A stretch of 33,018 bases of DNA from Methanobacteriota archaeon (GTDB lineage: Archaea > JACRDV01): NCBI GenBank assembly GCA_024860865.1, contig JACRDV010000066.1:1-33018 (forward strand), written 5' to 3'. Each line of letters begins with the position of its first letter. Position 1 is the first letter of the stretch. Positions 1-8,419 of this stretch are shown here, piece by piece. The notes beneath the pieces are model-generated. The model was not told where the DNA came from, made no database searches, and was given only the letters and a program-made list of their open reading frames with translations. A program made the translations under genes and the position numbers.

Positions 1-259
1 CTCTAACTTGCGACTTTTATTTTAATATTTTAATAAAAATTTTCAACCCAACTGCGGATGCTTTAATTGAGGCTATTGAATTAAAAGTTAAGTGTCATCG
101 CGATATAATTGACAATATGCTATATGCTACGCTCACAGAATGAAAATGTATTTACTATCCATCGACAAAGATCTTTACGAATTTTTGAAAGATCAGGGTT
201 ATGATACAAGTTTCATTCTCAATGTAAGCGAACTAGTTAAAAGTTTAAGTCAAAAATAA
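1..259 (+). pseudogene. PIN-domain (VapC-like) toxin remnant, frameshifted, 5' end outside window
   Basis: An open frame runs from the left edge to a TGA at 141-143 and contains residues DIIDNMLYATLTE. The reading continues in another frame from 140 to the TAA at 257-259 with LLSIDKDLYEFLKDQGYD. Joined, these read like the C-terminal half of a PIN nuclease: the 'DN.LYAT' helix followed by the 'TIDKDL..FL' strand-helix. The frame change at about 140 means the protein cannot be made intact, so I call it a decayed toxin. The family assignment is from motif memory only. The second half alone could be read as a 39-residue ORF starting at 140, but it has no clear ribosome binding site. Confidence 0.5.
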
Positions 260-277
260 TTTTTTATAATAATAAAA

Positions 278-501
278 ATGATGGCTGTAAATTTGTTGGC
301 GATGCTATGTTTATGCCAAAGGCGATATTCTATAACTATTCCAAAGGAAATTAGGGCACTGTTCCAGTCAAATTTACCGTATATACAGAAGGCAGAAGGA
401 TTGTCATTGAACCACATTTAGAAGACCAGTTTGAAACGATAGATCATATAGCTGGAGATATCATATACGATCGCACAGCGAGGAAGAAAGTAGAAGAATA
501 G
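278..501 (+). pseudogene. AbrB-type antitoxin remnant, frameshifted
   Basis: One frame gives YSITIPKEIRALFQ at about 323-365, the N-terminal half of a SpoVT/AbrB swapped-hairpin domain. The reading then has to change frame to continue as VKFTVYTEGRRIVIEPHLED and end at the TAG at 499-501. The residues normally linking the halves (a 'L.LKPGD'-like turn) are missing, so a small deletion is more likely than a sequencing error. The C-terminal tail is typical of VapB-type antitoxins. It lies just after the PIN remnant, so this left end looks like a graveyard of toxin-antitoxin genes. Confidence 0.5.
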
Positions 502-919
502 AGACTGAAGCAAGCAAGGAGTCGGAGTTAGTTTTTTTCGAATAATCTTTTCCATTTTCCATTACGAAGAAGACTAAAGCTCACAAGTGGAGATATTCTT
601 ACAAAGCTAAATGCTGAAGAAAAGAAAGCGCAGTAACTATCGCTTGAGTATGAAAGCAAATGTAGAAGGCAACAAAGTATCTTAGCTATCAAGAATTTTT
701 AAGCCAAGATTTATACAATCGCTCTTCTATTTCGGTCCTTAATTCAAAAGATTGTTCAATGTTGTCAAGCGACTTGCAAATGCAAGCATAAACTTAGTCT
801 TTTTGAAAGAAAAATCCAAATACGCCATTCAACCACTCGTCCTTGACGACTCTCTCGCTAATTTGATGTCGAAATCTTAAAATATAAATTTCATTCTTAG
901 CTTTTAAAAGGTGTGAGAG
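502..919. other. Gene-poor stretch with no recognisable gene
   Basis: Only short broken frames are seen. A plus-strand fragment at about 738-880 (with KRLANASINLVFLKEKSKYA) reads like the tail of a protein but has no start and matches nothing I recognise. The 3' end carries the promoter of the next gene: a TATA-like AAAATATAAATT at 879-890 and a GGTG ribosome binding site at 910-913. Confidence 0.4.
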
Positions 920-1129
920 ATGAGCAGGGAATTTGAATTGTTTTTGAAAACGAATTTGAGCAGGTATAAAGGGCTTTACATAGCAATTCTTGGCGACGAA
1001 ATAGTAGCAAGTGGGAAGAATGCGAAACAGGTTTGGGAAAAGTGCAGAAAAAAATATCCTAATAAAATCCCAACAATAGCCAAAATACCGAGAGAGGAAA
1101 CGCTGATTTTAGTGATAAAATGCAAATAG
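920..1129 (+). CDS. DUF5678-type small protein
   Basis: A 69-residue protein without membrane segments. The pattern YKGLYIAILGDEIVASG, then a helix NAKQVWEKCRKKYPNK, then IPREETLIL matches the DUF5678 family as I remember it; the function is not established. It has a good promoter (TATA near 880, GGTGTGAG just upstream of the ATG). Its 3' end overlaps the start of the downstream aspartic-protease gene by 10 nt, which implies translational coupling. The two-gene layout resembles a toxin-antitoxin or protease-regulator module. That role is inference from context. Confidence 0.65.
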   Translation: MSREFELFLKTNLSRYKGLYIAILGDEIVASGKNAKQVWEKCRKKYPNKIPTIAKIPREETLILVIKCK

Positions 1130-1521
1130 AATTTTCTTTCAAGAGGGAAAAGTCTGGAATTTTTGGTTTAATCCCAAGACCTGTTGCAAGAATAATTTTA
1201 ATCAATGATAAAAATCAAGTGCCTGAATTAGTTTATGTTGATTCTGGAGCTGATGTAACGTTGATTTCAAAATCAGTCGGTGAATTATTAGGCTTTAAAA
1301 TCGAGGCTAATGACAAGATAGAAGAAATTAAAGGAATTGGTGAACGTGGAATTCCCATTGTAATAAAGAAGGTCGGAATTAAAATTGGTGGAAAAACCAT
1401 TGATGCAAGAGTTGCTTGGAGTCTTATAGAAGAAGTCCCGCTCTTATTAGGAAGGGTTGATATTTTCAAATTATTTGATATAACTTTTGAAAAAGAAAAG
1501 AAAACTGTATTTGCTGACTGA
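1120..1521 (+). CDS. Retropepsin-like (clan AA) aspartic protease
   Basis: A 133-residue single-domain protein. The catalytic motif is VDSGADVTLIS at about residues 40-50 (Asp-Ser-Gly-Ala), the retroviral-type active site. A C-terminal LLLGRVDIFKLFDI segment matches the hydrophobic-hydrophobic-Gly element that supports the active site. Proteins of this size act as homodimers, each chain giving one Asp. There is no signal peptide, so it is probably cytosolic. The start overlaps the DUF5678 gene by 10 nt in another frame, so the two are very likely co-translated. The substrate is unknown; the partner protein is the obvious candidate. Confidence 0.75.
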   Translation: MQIEFSFKREKSGIFGLIPRPVARIILINDKNQVPELVYVDSGADVTLISKSVGELLGFKIEANDKIEEIKGIGERGIPIVIKKVGIKIGGKTIDARVAWSLIEEVPLLLGRVDIFKLFDITFEKEKKTVFAD

Positions 1522-1672
1522 TTCTAATTTCTCGGCAAGAAAAGGCAGCCTAAAAAATAATTGCTCTTCAATCCAAATAATTTTTTCATTAGAAGTTTAT
1601 AGGCTAAAGCACTTTAAGACACAAAAGAATTTGAATTATAGAAAAATTATCTTTTATTTGAGTATAATAAAC

Positions 1673-4354
1673 ATGGATGAACTAAACTGGCATTCAAAGA
1701 AGATTGAAGAAGCTATTCGACTTTTAGAGTCAAACTTAAATGGTCTTTCAGAAATTGAAGCTGAAAGCAGGCTAAATCAGTGCGGACCAAATGAGCTTAG
1801 AGAAGAGAAGAAGATATCACCTTGGAAGCTTTTTTTCAAACAGTTTAGACAAATATTAATAATCATACTTTTATTTGCGATTATAATATCAGCCTCAATT
1901 GGAGAAATTGTTGATGCTTTAGTTATTTTTGCAATTGTTTTTGTAGCAGTTGGACTAGGATTTTTTCAGGAATATCGGGCAGAAAAAGCCTTAGAAGCTC
2001 TTAAGAAAATGGCAGCTCCAATCGCGACGGTAATCCGAGCCGGAAAGGAGAGAGCAATACCAGCAAGAGAATTAGTGCCCGGAGACTTGATCCGCATAAG
2101 AACTGGAGATATAGTGCCAGCAGACAGTCTAATAATTGATGCTATCAACCTACAAGTTAACGAGGCTGCTCTCACTGGAGAATCAGTACCGGTAAACAAG
2201 AAGTCAGCAGTATTACCAATTGAAACGCAATTGGCTGAAAGATTCAACTTAATATTTGCAGGAACAACAGTAACACTGGGGCACGCTACTGCTTTAGTTT
2301 TTGCAACTGGTATGAATACAGAATTTGGCAAAATCGCTAAGATGGTTCAAATTACTGAAAAAGTGGAGACTCCAATCGAAATTAAGATGGAACAAGTAGG
2401 AAAATTTCTTGCAATTGCATTTATAGCCGTCATAAGCATCATTGCAATTCTGGGATTTCTAAAAGGACACAGACTTTTTGAAATATTCCTTTGGGCTGTT
2501 AGTTTAGCTGTTGCGGCAGTTCCAGAAGCTTTGCCAGCGGTTGTAACAGGATCTCTTGCAATTGGCGTCTACCGTATGGCAAAGAAGAATGCTATAGTAA
2601 GAAGGCTCCCAGCAGTAGAAACACTGGGGTCAACTACCGTTATTTGCTCTGATAAGACTGGAACACTAACCACGGGTGAGATGACTGTACGCGAATTGTA
2701 TGTTGATGACCAAATAATCGAGGTCACCGGAGTCGGTTATGAACCAAAGGGTGAATTCAGATTTGATTCTTCTAAAGTTGATGAAAGTCATATCAAGCTA
2801 GTCTCCAAAATTGCTGCACTTTGTAATGATTCTCACCTTGAAAGAGTTGATAGCAATTGGCAAGTAACTGGAGATCCAACAGAGGGAGCATTACTAGCGA
2901 TGGCGGGAAAAGCTGGGATTTGGCAAAACGATGTTGCTAAAGAATTTCCAAGGGTTGGAGAAGTTCCATTCACTTCCGAAAGAAAATGTATGACAACTAT
3001 TCACTGCGTAACTAGTGAAGAATTGTTAGCATGCACGAAAGGGGCCCCAGAGGTAGTCTTAGAAAAGTGTACCTATGAATATCTCAATGGGAAAGAAGTT
3101 GTCTTTACCCAAGAACAAAGAAATAGAATTTTGGATGCTAACGAGAAAATGGCTTCTAAAGCTCTAAGATTGCTTGGGATAGCTTATCGGAGGTTGCCTT
3201 CTACTCTGCAACAATTTGATGAAGGGCACGTTGAAAAAGATTTAGTTTTTGTTGGGCTGGTTGGAATGATGGATCCTCCAAGAGAGGAAGTTATGGCATC
3301 GATCCGTTCTTGCAAAGAAGCTGGTGTAAAAGTAATAATGATAACTGGCGACCATAAGCTCACTGCAGTTGCGATAGCAAAAGAACTCAACCTAGTAGAA
3401 TCAGATGGATTAATCCTAACAGGTAAAGAGTTGGATAAATTAAGTGATATAGAGTTCGAAAAAATAGTTGAGAATGTTGTTGTATATGCTAGAGTTTCCC
3501 CTGAGCACAAAATGCGCATAGTAAAAGCATTGAAAGAAAAAGGCCACATAGTGGCGATGACTGGTGATGGCATAAATGATGCTCCAGCTCTCAAAAATTC
3601 AAATGTCGGCATTGCGATGGGCATCACTGGTACCGATGTAACTAAAGAAGCGTCTCATATTATTTTAGCTGATGATAACTTTTCCACAATTGTAGCTGCT
3701 ATAGAGGAAGGAAGGGGGATTTATGATAATGTGAAGAAGTATCTTACCTTTCTTCTTTCCGTTAACATCGGTGAAATATTGGTCATGTTTCTAGCAAGTA
3801 TAGCTGCGTTACCATTGCCTTTACTTGCGAAGCAAATCCTTTGGATAAACCTTGCGACAGATGGGTTGCCTGCACTAGCATTAGGTGTAGATCCAGCCGC
3901 ACCGGACGTAATGAAACATCCACCACGAAGTCCTAAAGAGAGTGTATTCTCTGGAATTAAGATATGGCTAGCGGGAATATCCGCATTATTAGCGATAGGG
4001 GTTCTCTTCATCTTTTCAGTTGGGTTATTTGCTAACGCTCAAAATGGTGAGAGCTTAATCAAGGCAAGAACAATGACCTTTGCCACAGTGATCATTTTTG
4101 AACTATTATTTGTTTTCAGCTGCAGGTCATTTAGACATTCTGTCTTCGAGCTAGGTCTCTTGACCAACAAGTATCTAGTTTTAGCTGTAGTTTGGGAAAT
4201 CTTTATGCTCGCTGCACTTATCAATGTACCGTTCTTGAGAAATATTTTCGGATTAAGCTCATTAAGTTGGTTAGATTGGTTTTTAGTTTTAGCAATCGCT
4301 TCAACTGGATTTATAGCAAGTGAGCTTGGAAAAATAATTTTTAAACCTAGATAA
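1673..4354 (+). CDS. P-type Ca2+-transporting ATPase (P2A/SERCA-like)
   Basis: An 893-residue ATP-driven cation pump of the inner membrane, of usual length for the family. The N-terminal cation-ATPase domain (WHSKKIEEAIRLL) is present. Visible motifs: TGES at 168-171 (dephosphorylation), PEALP at 284-288 in M4, DKTGTLT with the phosphorylated Asp at 327, and GDGINDAP at 631-638. Ion-site residues match SERCA: Glu285 (E309), Asn698 and Glu701 in M5 (N768, E771), and Asn726, Thr729 and Asp730 in M6 (N796, T799, D800). This supports Ca2+ rather than heavy-metal transport. The frame stays open upstream to 1487, but that stretch reads as non-protein, and the ATG at 1673 begins the conserved N-terminus. 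It converges on the Na+/Ca2+ exchanger gene 12 nt downstream, so two Ca2+ exporters lie tail to tail. Confidence 0.9.
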   Translation: MDELNWHSKKIEEAIRLLESNLNGLSEIEAESRLNQCGPNELREEKKISPWKLFFKQFRQILIIILLFAIIISASIGEIVDALVIFAIVFVAVGLGFFQEYRAEKALEALKKMAAPIATVIRAGKERAIPARELVPGDLIRIRTGDIVPADSLIIDAINLQVNEAALTGESVPVNKKSAVLPIETQLAERFNLIFAGTTVTLGHATALVFATGMNTEFGKIAKMVQITEKVETPIEIKMEQVGKFLAIAFIAVISIIAILGFLKGHRLFEIFLWAVSLAVAAVPEALPAVVTGSLAIGVYRMAKKNAIVRRLPAVETLGSTTVICSDKTGTLTTGEMTVRELYVDDQIIEVTGVGYEPKGEFRFDSSKVDESHIKLVSKIAALCNDSHLERVDSNWQVTGDPTEGALLAMAGKAGIWQNDVAKEFPRVGEVPFTSERKCMTTIHCVTSEELLACTKGAPEVVLEKCTYEYLNGKEVVFTQEQRNRILDANEKMASKALRLLGIAYRRLPSTLQQFDEGHVEKDLVFVGLVGMMDPPREEVMASIRSCKEAGVKVIMITGDHKLTAVAIAKELNLVESDGLILTGKELDKLSDIEFEKIVENVVVYARVSPEHKMRIVKALKEKGHIVAMTGDGINDAPALKNSNVGIAMGITGTDVTKEASHIILADDNFSTIVAAIEEGRGIYDNVKKYLTFLLSVNIGEILVMFLASIAALPLPLLAKQILWINLATDGLPALALGVDPAAPDVMKHPPRSPKESVFSGIKIWLAGISALLAIGVLFIFSVGLFANAQNGESLIKARTMTFATVIIFELLFVFSCRSFRHSVFELGLLTNKYLVLAVVWEIFMLAALINVPFLRNIFGLSSLSWLDWFLVLAIASTGFIASELGKIIFKPR

Positions 4355-4366
4355 CTACTAGTGTTT

Positions 4367-5296
4367 CTATATTCTTGAGATTAAAACAACTAAGAAGGTA
4401 ATATATAACAATAATAAACACAACCCCTCGAATTTGCCTAGTTTACCCTTTCTAATGAATAACCAAAATAAAAAATTAGAAGAGACTAAAAATATCACTA
4501 GACATGTATATGCAGCTATGTTTACTTTGAATGGAGAGAGCAATAAAACAGGACCCAATATTAGAGTTAAATTGGTCATACCGCTACCGAGAACATCTCC
4601 AATAGCTAAATTGAGTTTGTTTTTCTTTATCGCAGTAAGATCAACAGCCATTTCGGGTAAAGAAGTTCCAACCGCAATTATTGTACCACCTATCACGGAT
4701 TGGGGTATGCCAACAGCACGAGCTATTGTAGAAGCAGATTCAACAACAAAGTGAGCGCTTATTAATAATCCAGCCATACCTATCGCAAATCCAAGAAAAG
4801 TGATTAACAGACTTCCATTTTCTCTGTTTTTAGATTCTTCTTCCATCGTGGCTTTCATTTTTATAGAGTAGTAACAAAATCCAACGAAGATTAGCACTAA
4901 AGCTAGCCCAACTATTTTATTTAACTCACCTAAAATTAAAAGAATTACTGGGATTAGCGAAGTTACAAGTAAAATCAAGGATAAATTCTTGAACATTTCT
5001 CTTTCTATTATTAATGCTCGAAATAGCAAACCTATTCCAAATATTAAACAGATATTGGCAATATTTGACCCCAATAAATTGCCTATAGAAATTCCAACAC
5101 TGCCTGTTAATATAGAAAACACGGAAACAACTAATTCAGGCAGAGAGGTGGAAACTGATATCAATATAAATCCTATTGTTATCTCAGCTATTCCCGTCAA
5201 TTTTGCTATTTTAATTGCTCTGTTTACAACTATGTTCCCAAAACCTGCTAAAGCAAAAATAGAAGCTAAAAGTATAAGTGAGTCTAACCAGAGCAT
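4367..5296 (-). CDS. Na+/Ca2+ exchanger family (CaCA, YrbG-like) antiporter
   Basis: A 309-residue, roughly ten-helix membrane protein with both alpha repeats of the CaCA family. Repeat 1 has STSLPE (Glu54) and GNLLGSNIAN (72-81). Repeat 2 has GTSLPE (Glu215) and GDVLGSGMTN (233-242). These two Glu residues coordinate the transported Ca2+ in the family. The second Asn-containing motif is slightly atypical (GSGMTN rather than GSNIFN). A short acidic/basic loop near 146-160 separates the halves. A TATA-like element at about 5318-5327 fits a nearly leaderless transcript. The role is export of Ca2+ (or another cation) against Na+ or H+ influx. Confidence 0.88.
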   Translation of the reverse strand: MLWLDSLILLASIFALAGFGNIVVNRAIKIAKLTGIAEITIGFILISVSTSLPELVVSVFSILTGSVGISIGNLLGSNIANICLIFGIGLLFRALIIEREMFKNLSLILLVTSLIPVILLILGELNKIVGLALVLIFVGFCYYSIKMKATMEEESKNRENGSLLITFLGFAIGMAGLLISAHFVVESASTIARAVGIPQSVIGGTIIAVGTSLPEMAVDLTAIKKNKLNLAIGDVLGSGMTNLTLILGPVLLLSPFKVNIAAYTCLVIFLVSSNFLFWLFIRKGKLGKFEGLCLLLLYITFLVVLISRI

Positions 5297-5343
5297 TATT
5301 AACTTCTCATAATTCCTTTAAATTTAATCTAATCTAAATTGTA

Positions 5344-5500
5344 CTAGTGTTGAGATTTTTCAAATGACCATTTCAGCAGTACGGGAGTCGATATTGTCGT
5401 TAAGATGACTATACCTATTATTTCGAAGTTCTCCTATAATCTTAGCAACAAAAATAAGAACGCTTATACTTAAAATCGCTCTTAACACTAGTTCTTCCAT
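5344..5500 (-). pseudogene. Internally deleted CPA2 cation/proton antiporter relic
   Basis: Starting from the ATG at 5500 on the minus strand, the first frame reads MEELVLRAILSISVLIFVAK, like the first helix of a CPA2 antiporter. A second frame reads IIGIVILTTISTPVLLKWSF and stops at the TAG at 5344-5346, like the last helix and tail of the same family (compare IAIVLTTFLAIPLLKPVF at the end of the antiporter at 6534-7661). About 350 residues are missing between the ends. I read this as the scar of a large internal deletion. No other gene lies in 5297-5544. Confidence 0.6.
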
Positions 5501-5544
5501 ATAGATACCTAAAATTTTGGTACCAGAGTTCTTAAACTGTTATC

Positions 5545-6480
5545 CTATACTAATGTAAGCAATCCAATGAAAAGGATGAATCCGATAATAGGAACTAATT
5601 TTATAGCTTTTTTATTTATCTCTTCAGCTTTTTCCATCTGTTTTTGGTCAACTAATCTCATAATCCTTGCAGTGGTGGCTAGACTATACAGAAAAAGTGC
5701 ATAAACAGTTAACATGATTTTATCAGCTAAAGTCAAATAACCTATAGGCGGGATTTGGCCGCTTAATGCTAGGTGAAAGGCAACTGCGGACATTAAAGTA
5801 GTAACCCCCAAACCTATCCTCTGACCAAAATTGGCTGGAGAAATAACAAAAGCTAGCATAGCAATGCAAGTGATTATCAATATTGGTACTACAGTTTTGA
5901 GAACAGAAGATAAAGTAGATCTTGCTAACACAAATTCGAAAATAAAGCGAGAGTATGTTTCGTTGCCCGGATATTGATGCTTGACTACATTAACACTCCA
6001 CTCTTTGAGATTCCATCCTGGTATGTTTATACTCGGGTCAATCCCACTTTCTTTTAGGTCCGGCACATAAACTAAATTTTCAATAGGATTAAGCTTATCT
6101 TCGATCTCAATAGTGAGCACATGTTCATCAAAAGGGTAGTTTTTAAAGCTCAATGTTTTTAAAAAAGTTCCTCTTATTCGAAACTCTGTGTAGTCAGATC
6201 TATCAACTCGCGTATCAATTGAAGTTGTACGCCCGTTCATAAATTCATAATTTTTTGGAGAAAGATTTCCCTGCCATTTAAACCAAAGATAAAAATCAAT
6301 ATTGTAGCTTCCAGTTGATAGCTCAAACTTTTCTATGTTGACCAGCCAAATGCCAACCTCCACCGGCTGTGAGGGCTCCGAAAAACTTGATTGCGAATTA
6401 GCTGGAGAAATTAGATAAATTAAAGTTGACAAAACTGTTAACAAAATCATTATAACCGGTTTTTTCAAAGAATGCACCAT
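5545..6480 (-). CDS. Pentameric ligand-gated ion channel (pLGIC / Cys-loop-like, prokaryotic type)
   Basis: A 311-residue protein with a signal peptide (about 1-29), a beta-rich extracellular domain (about 36-190) and four membrane helices: M1 at 193-213, M2 at 221-240, M3 at 250-270, M4 at 293-311. Diagnostic features are KFELSTGSYNIDFYLWFKW, the Pro-loop FKNYPFDEH (112-120) without the flanking cysteines, as in bacterial GLIC and ELIC, the M1 proline (199), and a Gln-Ile-Pro-Pro stretch after M2. Aligned by eye to GLIC, the -2' Glu of cation channels is Gly and 0' is Arg, so ion selectivity cannot be read off simply. The ligand is unknown. A TATA-like element lies near 6508-6521 and AAAGGATC precedes the ATG. 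It is surrounded by Ca2+, Na+ and H+ transporters. Confidence 0.88.
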   Translation of the reverse strand: MVHSLKKPVIMILLTVLSTLIYLISPANSQSSFSEPSQPVEVGIWLVNIEKFELSTGSYNIDFYLWFKWQGNLSPKNYEFMNGRTTSIDTRVDRSDYTEFRIRGTFLKTLSFKNYPFDEHVLTIEIEDKLNPIENLVYVPDLKESGIDPSINIPGWNLKEWSVNVVKHQYPGNETYSRFIFEFVLARSTLSSVLKTVVPILIITCIAMLAFVISPANFGQRIGLGVTTLMSAVAFHLALSGQIPPIGYLTLADKIMLTVYALFLYSLATTARIMRLVDQKQMEKAEEINKKAIKLVPIIGFILFIGLLTLV

Positions 6481-6533
6481 AGAGATCCTTTGATAGTAAA
6501 ATGGTTATAGTATAAAAATTTTAAAACAGTAAC

Positions 6534-7661
6534 TCAGCTTTTAAAAACCGGTTTAAGAAGCGGTATTGCTAGGAAAGTTGTAAGAACAATTGCTATTACT
6601 CCGATTGAATATATCTCTGAACCAATTAAACCGCTTGTTAAACCGATACCCGCTACAATTAGACCCACCTCGCCCCGAGGAACCATTCCTATTCCGACCC
6701 GTAGAGCTTCTTTTAAGTTATATCCCACTAGAAAGGTAGCAACTCCACATCCAACTAATTTGCCAATAATTGCTAAAATTGTGATAATCAAGCCAAGGGA
6801 GAATGCTTTTAAGAATATTCTGAAGTCAACTAGTAGCCCAATTGAGATGAAAAATATTGGGACGAAAATAACATAAATCAAATCTAGATTTTTCAAAGCT
6901 TCATGTATTTTGAAAGTTTTTGATAATGCAAGCCCAATTGCAAAGGCACCTATAATTGAAGACAATCCCAACTGAGCTGTAATAAAAGCAAACCCAAAAC
7001 AAACTGCAAGAAAGAGCAAAACCAATGCCTCATCATGCACCCTCGCACGGTCGAATATTGGCACAAGTAAACGAGTCCCAACAAATAAAATCAAGAACCA
7101 AGCTATGATGGCTTTTGTTGTTATAAACGCAACAGATGCAAGAGTTAGACCACCTGTAAGTATTCCTAGAACGATAGCTAAAATGATAACTCCTAATATA
7201 TCATCTACAACTGCTGCTCCCAAAATTGTGAGTCCCTCGCGAGTGTTTAGTTTGCCCATGTCGCTTAGAGCTCGAACGGTAATTCCAATACTGGTAGCAG
7301 TAAGTACTGCTCCAAGAAACAATCCCTCAGCAACTGAAAATCCAAAAGATAATGCAGCTATTAATCCAAGGAAGAAAGGCAGAATAACTCCGCCTATACC
7401 AGCAAAAATAGCTGGTCTCCAAATACCTGAAAGTTTTTCAGATTCGGTCTTTAATCCAACTATAAATAATAGGATAATCGATCCAACCTCTGCAAAGGCG
7501 CCTACGGTTTCAGTATACTTCACAAGCCCTAAAACATATGGGCCGACGATGATTCCGACCATCATTTCTCCAAGTGCAGCTGGCTGCCCGAGTCGCTTGG
7601 CTAATCTACCTACAGCTATAGCTGCGATAAAGAAAATGGCTAAATCAAGTATAAACTCCAT
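6534..7661 (-). CDS. CPA2 Na+/H+ antiporter (NapA-like)
   Basis: A 375-residue membrane protein with about 12-13 helices and no cytosolic regulatory domain. It shows RLGQPAALGEMMVGIIVGP near the N-terminus, TATSIGIT (121-128, the broken helix of the transport core), the Asp153-Asp154 pair in AAVVDDILGV, and VPRGEVGLI near the C-terminus. The double Asp is the mark of electrogenic Na+/H+ antiporters, so Na+ (or Li+) export driven by H+ is the likely role. It is followed 53 nt downstream by the pLGIC gene on the same strand, but a separate TATA element in front of the channel suggests independent transcription. Confidence 0.87.
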   Translation of the reverse strand: MEFILDLAIFFIAAIAVGRLAKRLGQPAALGEMMVGIIVGPYVLGLVKYTETVGAFAEVGSIILLFIVGLKTESEKLSGIWRPAIFAGIGGVILPFFLGLIAALSFGFSVAEGLFLGAVLTATSIGITVRALSDMGKLNTREGLTILGAAVVDDILGVIILAIVLGILTGGLTLASVAFITTKAIIAWFLILFVGTRLLVPIFDRARVHDEALVLLFLAVCFGFAFITAQLGLSSIIGAFAIGLALSKTFKIHEALKNLDLIYVIFVPIFFISIGLLVDFRIFLKAFSLGLIITILAIIGKLVGCGVATFLVGYNLKEALRVGIGMVPRGEVGLIVAGIGLTSGLIGSEIYSIGVIAIVLTTFLAIPLLKPVFKS

Positions 7662-8419
7662 TTCAAACCCAAATTATTTTTCAATGGTTAAATAAAAAAC
7701 ATTTTTGTTTTATACTTAGCCTCCATTCAACAAACATAAGTTAGGTCTAAAAGTAATTGTGAAGTACAACGTTTTTCCTTAAATTCTTTTATCCATAGTA
7801 TTAGTTCAATCGCCGATTCCACACTTTTATTTACAAACAGTTTTTTATTTTGATTTTGCATTAAAATTTTTCTAAATTTTTAATTTTCTTAATTATGACT
7901 AAATGAAATATAAATAGAAAATTTTAAATAAAAGTTAAATTAAATCACAATTAGTTTTATTGAAAAGTGATAATTATGGCTAAAAAAGAAAGCGAAGAAA
8001 GTAAAGAAATAAATTTTAATGAACTTAAGCTAGGGTTTATTTTTTAATCTTGGCAATTATCGAGAGTTGGGCCTTGGATTAAATTAGTTAATATTGTGGC
8101 TCTTTCTTGCTCGTTTTTTAAAAGTAAATGCGTTCTTGAAAACTGTACTTTTGCTATGGCTATTAAGAAACCAGATGGTAAAAAATCCTTTGTTTGCTAC
8201 ATACGAAAAATAAAGAACAACTAGGAAATATCTCTGCCCAATTAGATGAAAGTGTAAGTGTATATAGAAAGCCAACTCAAAACAGATATTAAGTTATCAA
8301 TTTTTTCAATTCTAGTCTAACACTGAAGCAATTAGGGTTCAAACTTTAAACTTCTCAAATAATTAGGGAAGAACAAGAGCTACCTCAAATCTTTATTTAT
8401 CTGAAACCTAAAAACTACT
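7662..8419. other. Gene-poor interval with possible decayed gene
   Basis: No intact gene is seen. A TATA-like AAATATAAATAG near 7908 precedes a short plus-strand frame at 7977-8048 (MAKKESEESKEINFNELK...). Open stretches continue in other frames (about 8078-8224, and a tail ending at the TAA at 8290-8292 with QLDESVSVYRKPTQNRY). This could be a frameshifted small membrane protein, but the family is not recognisable. The last 40 nt hold the promoter of the next gene (CTTTATTTATC at about 8389-8400). Confidence 0.35.

Noticed and set aside
1487-1672. 62-codon upstream extension of the Ca2+-ATPase
   Set aside because: The extension overlaps the protease gene's end and has no family counterpart; the ATG at 1673 starts the conserved domain.
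7105-7695. 196-codon open frame on the plus strand
   Set aside because: Antisense to the DD-type antiporter; Ile/Pro/Ser-rich shadow composition.
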